Positions 15,820-23,469 of a stretch of 56,833 nt of DNA are shown here, piece by piece. The stretch is from an uncultured Clostridia bacterium. Its GTDB lineage: Bacteria > Bacillota > Clostridia > Christensenellales > Aristaeellaceae. The stretch is taken from positions 1 to 56,833 of the forward strand of contig CAKTUS010000008.1 of the NCBI GenBank assembly GCA_934621485.1. The letters are read 5' to 3'. A model generated the notes under the pieces. That model did not search any database, was not told where the DNA came from, and saw only the letters and a program-made list of their open reading frames with translations. The position numbers and the translations under genes were made by a program. Within the stretch, counting starts at the first letter, position 1. Each line of letters starts with the position of its first letter.

Positions 15820-16767
15820 TTACTTAATCATCTGATAGTCAACCCAGTAGTAGGCGTCCATGGCTTCGCCCTTAGCGGCGGCGATGGCCACGTCGGCAGC
15901 CTTGTGGCTCTGGCCGATATGGTCGTTGAGCACGGTACCGGTCATTTCACCATTGGCGACCATTTCCTGGCACTCGTCCAGAGCGTCCACGCCCAGCAGC
16001 AGGATGTCTTTATTCACCTTGCGGCCGGCGGAAACGATGGCCTGATAGGCGCCCAGCGCCATGGCGTCGTTGTTGCAGAAGATAACATCAATCTGATCGC
16101 CGAACTGAGCCAGAGCGGTAGCGGCCAGTTCCTGACCCTTCGCACGATCCCAGTCGCCGCGCTGCTCAAACAGCTTGTTCACGGCAACGCCGTTGTCGGT
16201 CAGGCACTTGATGGAATACTCGGTGCGGTACTGAGCGTCCACGTTCTCCGGATCGCCAACGATCATTACATAATCCACAGTGCCGTTACCGTTCAGGTCG
16301 CCATGATCCTCACGATCACACACGATCTGACCCTGCATGGTGCCGCTCTGACGGGCGTCGGCGCCAACATAGGCGATCTTGCCTTCCCAGGCAGCCATGT
16401 CGGTTTCGGAGGGCTCACGGTTGATGTACACAACCGGGATACCGGCGGCCTTGGCCAGCTCGGTCACAGCGCTGGCGGCGGTAGACTGCACCAGGTTCAC
16501 GATCAGCACGTCCACGCCCTCGGCGATGAAGCTGTTGATCTGGTTGGTCTGCTCGGTCTGGTCGTTCTTGCCGTCCACCACGGTCACTTCCGCGCCATAG
16601 GTTTCGGTCAGATACTTTTCCAGCTCGGTGCGGTACAGGGTCATAAAATCATCATCGAATCTGTAGATGCAAACGCCAACCTTCAGGGGCTTTTCTTCAG
16701 CGGCAGCCATGCTCACCATGCCCAGCGCCATGACGACAGCCAAAACGATTGCCAGCAACCTTTTCAT
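15820..16767 (-). CDS. mglB: D-galactose/D-glucose-binding protein MglB
   Basis: 315 residues with a signal peptide (residues 1-23, ending MAAAEE). The mature part matches E. coli MglB at diagnostic places: IYRFDDDFM (sugar-stacking Phe region), a calcium-binding EF-like loop DLNGNGTVD at 157-165 (DLNKDGQIQ in E. coli), and WDRAKGQE with the stacking Trp. Glucose/galactose specificity is therefore well supported. Exported; in this Gram-positive setting the lack of a lipobox Cys is unusual, because such proteins are often lipid-anchored. Start ATG 16767 with AAGGAG; an upstream ATG (16788) lacks a site. Confidence 0.95.
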   Translation of the reverse strand: MKRLLAIVLAVVMALGMVSMAAAEEKPLKVGVCIYRFDDDFMTLYRTELEKYLTETYGAEVTVVDGKNDQTEQTNQINSFIAEGVDVLIVNLVQSTAASAVTELAKAAGIPVVYINREPSETDMAAWEGKIAYVGADARQSGTMQGQIVCDREDHGDLNGNGTVDYVMIVGDPENVDAQYRTEYSIKCLTDNGVAVNKLFEQRGDWDRAKGQELAATALAQFGDQIDVIFCNNDAMALGAYQAIVSAGRKVNKDILLLGVDALDECQEMVANGEMTGTVLNDHIGQSHKAADVAIAAAKGEAMDAYYWVDYQMIK

Positions 16768-16817
16768 AGTGTTTCGTCTCCTTTTCATTTTTGGACGCGT
16801 CGCGTCCTGATGAGACA

Positions 16818-16861
16818 AGTATAGAGAGAACCCCTGCGATTTTGAATAGAAAATTCTATTC
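16818..16861 (-). promoter_or_regulatory. mgl promoter with palindromic operator
   Basis: On the minus strand TTCAAA (16841-16846) and TATACT (16818-16823) are 17 bases apart. An 18-base palindrome GAATAGAA-AA-TTCTATTC (16844-16861) overlaps the -35 box, placed for a dimeric regulator. No regulator gene is adjacent. The binding protein (LacI, AraC or another type) cannot be named. Confidence 0.72.
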
Positions 16862-16927
16862 TAAAATGTAGAAATGTTACGCAGCGAAGGTGCGCTCTGC
16901 GCCATCGGTTCAAAGCTGCGGCGCGGC

Positions 16928-16956
16928 TTGACTTTGACGTCCTTTCATGCTATCCT
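16928..16956 (+). promoter_or_regulatory. Promoter of the glycosidase/LRR operon
   Basis: TTGACT (16928-16933) and TATCCT (16951-16956) are spaced by 17 bases, with TGC before the -10. The first gene starts at 17010. Confidence 0.68.
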
Positions 16957-17009
16957 CAACGGGGTTTGGCTATCGCTTTTCTTCATTTGTACCGGGAAGG
17001 GGTTTTCGC

Positions 17010-18089
17010 ATGTGCGCTTTTGAAAAACGGGTCTGCGCGCTGATGCTTGCGTTGCTTTGCCTGGGGTCTCAGGCTTTTGCGCAGGAACCTGCCTATGATA
17101 TTCGTCCGGCCGCTACGCGGCCGCCGTTGACGGCCCCGCCTGCGGAAACCTCCGCGCCGTCCTCAACGCCTGCGCCGTTCCCGTCGCAAACGCCCGCCTC
17201 AACCGAAACGCCTCCGGCGGAACCCGCAGCCACCGCCCGGCCGCAGTTTGCCAGCGGCGACGAAACCATCGTGGAGGATTACGACGCCGGCTACTGGTAT
17301 TATGAAAGCCAGTCCCAGGGTCTTCGGGTGGAAATCCGCCGCTATATTTCAGAGGAAGAAAAGGTGCTCTGGTATGAGGCGGATATTCAAACCTGCGCCG
17401 CCACGCCGCTGATGTTTCTTTCCGCCAACGAGGAAAACCCGGGCCGGGGCTTCCGTTATCCCGAGCGCATCATGCGGGAGAAGAAAGCGGTGTTTGGCAT
17501 CAATGACGATCAGTTTGCCCACCGCCTATACCAGCATCAAACCGTCGGCGTCATCGTTCGAGACGGAAAGATTCTCTCCAGCAAAACCCGCAAAAGCGGC
17601 AACAAATCCTGGCCCACGCTGGACACCGCCGCCTTTTTCCCGGACGGCAGCATGAAGGTGTTCCTCAGCCAGGACGTAACCGCCGAGGAATACCTGGCCA
17701 TGGGTGCGGAAAACGTGCTTTCCTTCGGACCCTATCTGCTGATGGACAGCCAGATGAACCCTCAGTTTGGCAAGCGGATGACCGACCGGGAAAACCGCAT
17801 GGCTCTGGGGATGATCGAACCGTATCATTATGTGGCCCTGTATGTGGAAGGCCGCAACAAGTACAGCCGCGGAGCGGATATGCTGTGGCTGGCGGAAAAA
17901 ATGCTGGAGCTGGGCGTAACCGACGCCATCAACCTGGATGGAGGCGCTACTGCCTGCATGGTATTCATGGGCAAAAAAATCAAAATCTCCAACCCAAACG
18001 GCTTGGTGCGCAACGAGCGCAGCGTGTCCGGCATGATTGCCGTGGGCTATTCCCAGCAAGTGCCGGAATACACGGGATTGGAGGAATGA
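17010..18089 (+). CDS. Exported phosphodiester glycosidase (NAGPA)-family protein
   Basis: 359 residues: signal peptide (1-26, ending QAFAQE), a Pro/Thr/Ser/Ala-rich linker (about 32-88), then a NAGPA/DUF2233 domain with FGINDDQFAHR, LSFGPYLLMDS and the hallmark AINLDGGATACMVFMG. Family members remove GlcNAc-1-phosphate caps or act on cell-wall glycans and spore proteins; the bacterial substrate here is unknown. It should be secreted or wall-located. Start ATG at 17010 has a GAAGGGG site. First gene of a four-gene operon with a paralogue at 19125. Confidence 0.88.
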   Translation: MCAFEKRVCALMLALLCLGSQAFAQEPAYDIRPAATRPPLTAPPAETSAPSSTPAPFPSQTPASTETPPAEPAATARPQFASGDETIVEDYDAGYWYYESQSQGLRVEIRRYISEEEKVLWYEADIQTCAATPLMFLSANEENPGRGFRYPERIMREKKAVFGINDDQFAHRLYQHQTVGVIVRDGKILSSKTRKSGNKSWPTLDTAAFFPDGSMKVFLSQDVTAEEYLAMGAENVLSFGPYLLMDSQMNPQFGKRMTDRENRMALGMIEPYHYVALYVEGRNKYSRGADMLWLAEKMLELGVTDAINLDGGATACMVFMGKKIKISNPNGLVRNERSVSGMIAVGYSQQVPEYTGLEE

Positions 18090-18093
18090 GCTT

Positions 18094-19128
18094 TTGAAAA
18101 TGGTCAAACGTTTCCTATGCCTGCTGCTGGCCTTTCTCCTGCTGAGTCCCGGCGCGCTGGCCAAGAAAAAGGCCGCCGAACCCACGGCTCCGCCGGACCA
18201 CAGCGCCGAGCTGGCCGCCATCGGCCGCCTGCTGGCAAGCCGGCCCGACCGCTGTGATATTACCGCCTATCCCCTGACCTGCGCCGAGCTGAAAGCCCTG
18301 TTGGCCCAGTATCCCACAGTAGCCTTCACCTATAACGTCACCCTGTATGGCGTTACCTTTCCCGGCGATGCAACCACCATTGATTTTGGCAACGTTACCT
18401 TTAAGGACGTATCAGAACTGATGGAGGGGCTCAGCCTGTTTCCCAACCTGGAATATGCCCTGATGTATGACAGCGCCATCGCCCGGGAGGATATGGACGC
18501 CCTGGCGGAAGCCTTTCCCCATCTGCGCTGGGGCTGGACGCTGAAGCTGGGCTCCCACAAGGTTCGCACCGATATTACCGCCTTTTCCTCGCTGCACTCC
18601 TACAACGGCACCCGCTATACCAGCGCCTACTATTCCGCGCTGAAATACTGCTGGCAGCTGCAGGCGCTGGATTTAGGCCATAACAAGCTGACCAGCATCC
18701 ATTTTGTGGGCGAATTGACCCAGCTGCGGGTGCTGATTCTGGCCGACAACCAGATTTCGGATATCACGCCGCTGCAAAACCTGCGCCAGCTGGAATATGT
18801 GGAGCTGTTCATGAACCGTATTTCCGACATCACCCCACTGGCCCATATGGACAACCTGATGGATCTGAACCTGTGCTTCAACGCGCGGCTTTCGGATATC
18901 GATACGGTGCTCACTCTGCCAAAGCTGGAGCGCCTGTGGGCGTCCCACTGCAAGCTGAGCAAGGAGTATCAGGATGCGCTGGCCGAAAAGCTGCCCGATG
19001 TGAAAATCGTGTACTCCTCCCGCGGCTCCACCGCCGCCGGTTGGCGCGAGCATCCTCGCTACCACATCATCAACGAAATGTTTCACAACTGGGAATACAT
19101 TCCCTTTACGGAGGTTGAAGAAGAATGA
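18094..19128 (+). CDS. Exported leucine-rich-repeat protein
   Basis: About 344 residues. Signal peptide (to residue ~23, PGALA), a unique region (to about 185), then four to five LRR units (LQALDLGHNKLTSIHFVGEL, LRVLILADNQISDITPL, LEYVELFMNRISDITPL, LMDLNLCFNARLSDID) of the SD22/internalin spacing, and a C-terminal cap. LRRs mediate protein binding. I choose the TTG at 18094, eight bases after GGAGGA; the ATG at 18100 is 14 bases away. It sits between two NAGPA-family genes and overlaps the second by four bases, so the three products probably work together at the cell surface. Confidence 0.83.
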   Translation: MKMVKRFLCLLLAFLLLSPGALAKKKAAEPTAPPDHSAELAAIGRLLASRPDRCDITAYPLTCAELKALLAQYPTVAFTYNVTLYGVTFPGDATTIDFGNVTFKDVSELMEGLSLFPNLEYALMYDSAIAREDMDALAEAFPHLRWGWTLKLGSHKVRTDITAFSSLHSYNGTRYTSAYYSALKYCWQLQALDLGHNKLTSIHFVGELTQLRVLILADNQISDITPLQNLRQLEYVELFMNRISDITPLAHMDNLMDLNLCFNARLSDIDTVLTLPKLERLWASHCKLSKEYQDALAEKLPDVKIVYSSRGSTAAGWREHPRYHIINEMFHNWEYIPFTEVEEE

Positions 19129-20018
19129 AAAAACGTTTTCTTGCCTTGTTGCTGTGCGCGGCGCTGCTGCTTCCCACCCTGGCCCTGGCTCAGGTTCAGC
19201 CCCTGCCCATCGACCAGAGCGGCGGCTATCCCGTCAGCACCGACAACCTGATCGGCGAGGAAGAATATCAGGACGAATCCATTCACGTAACCACCCAGCG
19301 CATGACCTATAAGCGGGCCAAGTGCATGTATGTGCACATTACCATCAAGGATCCCAGCCAGCTGCGCACCGCCATGACCCGCGATGATTACGAAACCAAG
19401 GAATATGTGAAAACCAAGCTGCTGGCCAAAAAGAAAAACAGCGTGCTGGCTGTGAACGGCGATTTTTTCAAGTACAACGACTATGGCTATCTGGTACGGC
19501 AGGGGGTGCTGTACCGCGACCGGGCGGATATGGACCACGATGTGCTGCTCATCGACGAAAACGCCGATTTCCATATTGTGATGAAGCCTACCGATGAAAG
19601 CGTGCACGCCGCCGTGGCCGAGCTGGAGGCAGCCGGTCACAAGGTGATTAACAGCTTCAACTTCGGCCCCACCCTGGTGGTGGACGGCCAGGTGCAGGAA
19701 GTGAACCAGTCGCTGTATCAGGGACGCTACAAAATGATGCGTCTGGCCATCGGCCAGTTGGGCCCGCTGGAGTACGGCATTTACTTCTGCTTTGGCACCA
19801 GCGACGCCCAAAGCGGCCTGACCATGGCCAACTTTGCCAGCTTCATTGCCGAAACCACGCCCAATGTAAAGCTGGCTTACAACCTGGACGGCGGCGGCAG
19901 CGCTCACGTGGTGCTGCTGCAAAAGCAGTTGCACAAGAATCCCAGCGGCCGCGATATTTGCGACCTGATTTACTTTGCCAGCGCCTCCGACCTGCTGGGC
20001 TCTGAAAGGGCGGAATAA
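19125..20018 (+). CDS. Exported phosphodiester glycosidase (NAGPA)-family protein, paralogue
   Basis: 297 residues: signal peptide (1-23, LALAQ) and a NAGPA/DUF2233 domain filling the rest, with SVLAVNGDFFKYNDYGYL, NSFNFGPTLVVDGQ and YNLDGGGSAHVVLLQ. It lacks the Pro-rich linker of its paralogue at 17010 and is more canonical (NGDFF and DGGGS intact). The start overlaps the LRR stop by four bases. Same predicted surface location; substrate unknown. Confidence 0.88.
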   Translation: MKKRFLALLLCAALLLPTLALAQVQPLPIDQSGGYPVSTDNLIGEEEYQDESIHVTTQRMTYKRAKCMYVHITIKDPSQLRTAMTRDDYETKEYVKTKLLAKKKNSVLAVNGDFFKYNDYGYLVRQGVLYRDRADMDHDVLLIDENADFHIVMKPTDESVHAAVAELEAAGHKVINSFNFGPTLVVDGQVQEVNQSLYQGRYKMMRLAIGQLGPLEYGIYFCFGTSDAQSGLTMANFASFIAETTPNVKLAYNLDGGGSAHVVLLQKQLHKNPSGRDICDLIYFASASDLLGSERAE

Positions 20019-20020
20019 GT

Positions 20021-21001
20021 ATGGGTTCCATTCGGTTGTTTTCCGTGGGCAGCCTTCAGATAGACGCTCACCATCTGCTGCTGTTGGCCGCAATTGCGCT
20101 ATGCCTTGGGCTGAGCCTGCGCGCTATGAAAAAAGCGGGCGTTACCTCCCGCGGCGCCTGGCTGTTTACAGTTCTGAGCCCGCTGCTTGGCTTTATGCTG
20201 GCTCATCTGTTTTACTGCGCCATGAATTTTTCTTCCACTCTGCACGACCGTTCCGCCGCCGCCTTTTTCCAGTTTTGGGCCGGCAGGGGACAATACATGC
20301 TGTATGGCGCCATGGCCGGCGTAGCGCTGGCGGCCTGGGCGGCAGCCCGAACCTCCCGTTGCTCCGCAGGCGGTGTGCTGGACGCCATTGCGCCCTTTGG
20401 CATGCTGCTGATTGCACTGGTACGCCTGGCTCAGGGGCTGGCAGGCGAGGGCTACGGCGATTACCTGGAAGAGGATTCCCCCTTTGCCCGCCTGCCCTTC
20501 GCCATCTATGACGACTACTACGAGGAATGGGCCTGGGCGCTGTTTTTGCTGGCCATGCTGGTGGCGCTGGCGATTTTTCTGGTGGTATGCGGGCAAAAAA
20601 GCCGTTTCCCCGGCGACCGCGCCCTGCTGGCGCTTGGGCTGTACGCCTGCGCCCAAATCATTTTGGAAAGCCTGCGCCGGGACCAGTTCCTGCGCTGGGG
20701 CTTCGTGCGCTGCTCCCAGGTGTTCTCAGCCGTGCTGGCCCTGTTTGTGCTGTTGTGCTACATGCGCCGGGCCAAAGGCGCATCGCTTGGTAAACGGCTG
20801 CTTGGATTGATTGTCTTTCTGCTAAGCATGGCGGTTTGTCTGGTGATGGAGTTTGCCGTAGAGCAGCGCATTGCATGGCTCACCTTTCTTTCCCCCACTG
20901 CCTGCTACGTTGTGTCCGCCTGCGGCTGTGCGGTGATGGCCCTGTGCCTTGGCACAGCTCGGGCAGCCGTCCCCAAGTCTCAGCCGCACGCCGGGGCATA
21001 A
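20021..21001 (+). CDS. Lgt-like (prolipoprotein diacylglyceryl transferase family) membrane protein
   Basis: 326 residues with about eight membrane segments. The pattern RLAQGLAGEGYGDYL followed by FARLPFAIYD, and later ESLRRDQFLRWGFVRCSQVFSAVLAL, follows the Lgt layout (the GRxGN-x-x-NxE-x-x-G loop and the C-terminal Arg/SQ helix). The loop that carries the catalytic His in E. coli Lgt (a GGLSFHGG-type stretch) is here GRGQYMLYGAMAG with no His. So it may be a divergent enzyme or a family member with another lipid-transfer role. Only three bases separate it from the NAGPA gene, the last of the operon. Confidence 0.68.
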   Translation: MGSIRLFSVGSLQIDAHHLLLLAAIALCLGLSLRAMKKAGVTSRGAWLFTVLSPLLGFMLAHLFYCAMNFSSTLHDRSAAAFFQFWAGRGQYMLYGAMAGVALAAWAAARTSRCSAGGVLDAIAPFGMLLIALVRLAQGLAGEGYGDYLEEDSPFARLPFAIYDDYYEEWAWALFLLAMLVALAIFLVVCGQKSRFPGDRALLALGLYACAQIILESLRRDQFLRWGFVRCSQVFSAVLALFVLLCYMRRAKGASLGKRLLGLIVFLLSMAVCLVMEFAVEQRIAWLTFLSPTACYVVSACGCAVMALCLGTARAAVPKSQPHAGA

Positions 21002-21345
21002 CTTGGGCGGCGCTCCATCCTGTCAAGGTTTTCGGGTGCTTCGCCCCGAGCTGTGCTGTCTGTGGTTTTTTCTGAACCGGCATAGGGGCTTTTTCGGAAA
21101 AAGGCCGGGGCATGGTCTCCGACTCAACTGTTTGGCACGGTCATGCCAGGTCCCATTTCGGCTGACGGCTTTTCGCCGCTAACGGTCGTTGTCTCTCCCG
21201 GATGCCGCCCCTAAAGCCCTGGCAGGCGTCCCTGATAGGTGCAATCGCCATTGCGGTTAGCAGTAAAGAGAAATGAATCGGGACTACCGCAATCTTCCCC
21301 GCAGCCATGGAGCAATTGTACTTTTTCCTTCTTTCAATACGTTGA
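21002..21345. other. Gap with decayed repeats, no supported gene
   Basis: No ORF here has a ribosome site or recognisable product. The piece 21204-21230 (GCCGCCCCTAAAGCCCTGGC) resembles the middle of the type 1 elements at 12032 and 37996. Small GC-rich stem-loops occur. It is probably an old, decayed element block. Confidence 0.5.
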
Positions 21346-21606
21346 AGCGCCTTGCTCCTTTATTGGGAAGCAAGGCGCTCAGCGTGTCCAAAGGTTCCGG
21401 GTGGTATCGGAGGGGCGCAGCCCTCCGATTTTCGTTTCGAACCGGCGGCGTATACATCGGGTTCGGCAGCCTTTCGCAGCAAAGCCTTCCTTACGCGCTT
21501 TGCCGCCCGGCGAGCCGCAGGCGAAGCGTGTCCAGAAAAGCCCGCCGTCTGGCGAGCTTTTTTGCCGGCTTGAGCGCCTTGCTCCTTTATCGGAAGCAAG
21601 GCGCTT
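21346..21606 (-). mobile_element. MITE-like element (type 2) between duplicated terminator hairpins
   Basis: The insert 21379-21573 has inverted ends (TCAGCGTGTCCAAAGG on the plus strand at 21379; TCAAGCCGGCAAAAAAGC on the minus strand from 21573). It is bounded by two almost identical 32-base stem-loops, GCGCCTTGCTCC...GCAAGGCGC, at 21347-21378 and 21574-21605. Only the second keeps a T-run (CTTTTTC), so it is the working terminator of the plus-strand operon ending at 21001. The insert carries the ATCGGAGGG...CCCTCCGAT stem and matches 37806-38190 without the nested insertion found there. Confidence 0.7.
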
Positions 21607-21630
21607 TTTCTTGCATATGCTATGAAACCG

Positions 21631-22467
21631 TCAGTCGCCGCAAATCATCACCCGATGCGCAAACCCGACCAAACCGCTGGAGGCGCACAGCTGCGGCTTG
21701 CCGAGGGCAAATTCGGACTGATGCCAGCCATGCACATGGCCGCACAAAATGGCTCGAACCGGGCTGTCCGGCCGCACACATTCCCGAATCATTGCGGCCG
21801 TGCAGGAGTCGCAGTCGCTTTCATCCACCAGATAATAGGGGTTCAGCTGCGCCACCTGTTCCCGGTTGAAGCGCGTCCGCAACGGGGCGTGCAGAAGCAG
21901 CACGATGGGCTTGCCCTCTGTGCAAAGCCGGTTCAGCTGTTCCAGCTGCAAAGGGGATATCCGTTTGCGGCTGTTATCCATCGCTGCGATGGTAAACCCG
22001 TCGCCCCGGTAAAGCTGAATGTTTTCGCCATCCCGAAAGGGAAGCGTATGCTCATCCTCAAACCAGTTTTCCTCATGGTTTCCGGGCGCGTAGAGCGCCG
22101 GTATCTCCAACCGCTGAAGCTGCCGCCGAATCAGGCGATAGCTGGCGGGCAGCGGCGTGTTCACCATATCGCCGCTCATCAGCAGCGCCTCCGCCTTTTG
22201 TTCCAGGCAAAGGTCCACCAGCTGGGCAAACGCCTCGCCGGACGGCTGCTGCTGCGCCTCGCCAAAGGGTTCCTGAAACCGCTCGGCAAACATCCGGCGA
22301 ATTTTGAGCCATTCAAACTCATCGTGAAAAGCCGTCTGAATCTCCTCAAAGGTAGCCTGCGAGTCGATGGCGGATAAATGCGTATCGCTGACATGCCAGA
22401 ATGGATGAACACCGGAAACACCTTTCAGGCGCAGGGTTGTTTGGCGAATCTGATAAAACCCGTTCAC
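21631..22467 (-). CDS. Calcineurin-like metallophosphoesterase
   Basis: 278 residues with the full metallophosphoesterase set: HVSDTHLS near residue 25, LLMSGDMVN, YAPGNHEENW, LLLHAPL and CGHVHGWHQ. These bind the two-metal centre. Relatives cleave phosphodiesters or phosphomonoesters; the substrate here is not predictable. Start: GTG at 22467, nine bases after AAGGAGG; the ATG 27 bases upstream has no site. Last of the cdaA operon, 43 bases after the aldo/keto reductase. Confidence 0.88.
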   Translation of the reverse strand: MNGFYQIRQTTLRLKGVSGVHPFWHVSDTHLSAIDSQATFEEIQTAFHDEFEWLKIRRMFAERFQEPFGEAQQQPSGEAFAQLVDLCLEQKAEALLMSGDMVNTPLPASYRLIRRQLQRLEIPALYAPGNHEENWFEDEHTLPFRDGENIQLYRGDGFTIAAMDNSRKRISPLQLEQLNRLCTEGKPIVLLLHAPLRTRFNREQVAQLNPYYLVDESDCDSCTAAMIRECVRPDSPVRAILCGHVHGWHQSEFALGKPQLCASSGLVGFAHRVMICGD

Positions 22468-22510
22468 GAAATGCAGCCTCCTTGGCGAAAACATTTTTTC
22501 ACTTTCACCG

Positions 22511-23446
22511 TCAGCGCGACGCCTGGTCCAGGGCGCAAAGCTCCTGCGGAGTCAGCCGGAAGGTGAGCGCCAGGGCGTTGCTTTCCGCCTGCGCGGGCGA
22601 CTTCATGCCTGCAAGCACCACGCTGCCCGGCAGCCGGTCCAAAATCCATCGCACGGCTACGGCGGCCACGGGAACCTGATGTGCCTGGGCAATGGGCCGC
22701 ATCGTTTCCACAATGCGCAGGTTTTTTTCCAGCTTGCTCCCGTAAAAGTTATCGTAAATGGCCCGGCTGCGGCGGTCGTTGCTTTCAAAATGCACATCCG
22801 CGCCATATTTGCCGGTCAGGATTCCCTGGCCCAGGCTGCCCCAGGTAAGGGGCGCAATGTTCAGCAGCCCCGCAATGCGGCCCATGGCGGCCTCGTCGTC
22901 CCGATGCGCCAGGCTGTAGTGGTTCTGGAAGGCGGCAAGGCAATGGGCAAAGGGCTGAAACGCTTTGGCCTGTTCCTCCGTTACATTGCTCAGGCCGATG
23001 GCGCGAATTTTGCCAGCCTTCCGCTGCTTGAGCAGAGCCTCCATCATTTCTTCCACCGGCGTTACGCCGTCCAGATAGTGAATCTGGTACAGATCGATCC
23101 AATCCGTTTGCAGGCGGCGCAGGCTGTCGTTCAACGCCTTTTCCATGTAGGCCGGGCTGTTGTCGTAAAAGGTTTTTCCGCCTTCCACCCGCACGCCGAA
23201 TTTGCTGGCCAGCACCACCCGGCCGCGCACATCATGCAGCGCCCGTCCCATGTTGACTTCCGATTTTCCCAGGCCATAGGTATCCGCCGTATCAAAAAAA
23301 GTAATTCCCAGTTCGAAGGCCCGGCGAATCGCCCCTTCAATCTGACGATGGTCCACCTGCCCCCAACCATATTCCCCGGCAGGGCATCCGCCTGTGCACA
23401 AACGGGAAACAGGCAAAGCAATTCCCTTCAAAGCAACGGTTTCCAT
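22511..23446 (-). CDS. Aldo/keto reductase
   Basis: 311 residues, a TIM-barrel oxidoreductase of the AKR superfamily (NADPH-dependent, cytosolic). Visible are FFDTADTYGLGKSE (catalytic Asp and Tyr), VVLASKFGV (catalytic Lys), WIDLYQIHYLD (His) and a cofactor-binding GMKSPAQAESN end. It resembles YajO/YccK-type enzymes that reduce aldehydes; the exact substrate is unknown. ATG at 23446 with AGGAGA. It sits 23 bases after the rsmF-like gene in the same operon. Confidence 0.9.
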   Translation of the reverse strand: METVALKGIALPVSRLCTGGCPAGEYGWGQVDHRQIEGAIRRAFELGITFFDTADTYGLGKSEVNMGRALHDVRGRVVLASKFGVRVEGGKTFYDNSPAYMEKALNDSLRRLQTDWIDLYQIHYLDGVTPVEEMMEALLKQRKAGKIRAIGLSNVTEEQAKAFQPFAHCLAAFQNHYSLAHRDDEAAMGRIAGLLNIAPLTWGSLGQGILTGKYGADVHFESNDRRSRAIYDNFYGSKLEKNLRIVETMRPIAQAHQVPVAAVAVRWILDRLPGSVVLAGMKSPAQAESNALALTFRLTPQELCALDQASR

Positions 23447-23469
23447 GGCGCTTCTCTCCTCTTTTGCGC

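Noticed and set aside
14221..16824. An 867-codon open frame on the plus strand, antisense to mglA and mglB
   Set aside because: It lies fully opposite two certain genes, has no ribosome site or known motif, and its His/Gln-rich product is typical of the complement of GC-rich coding DNA.
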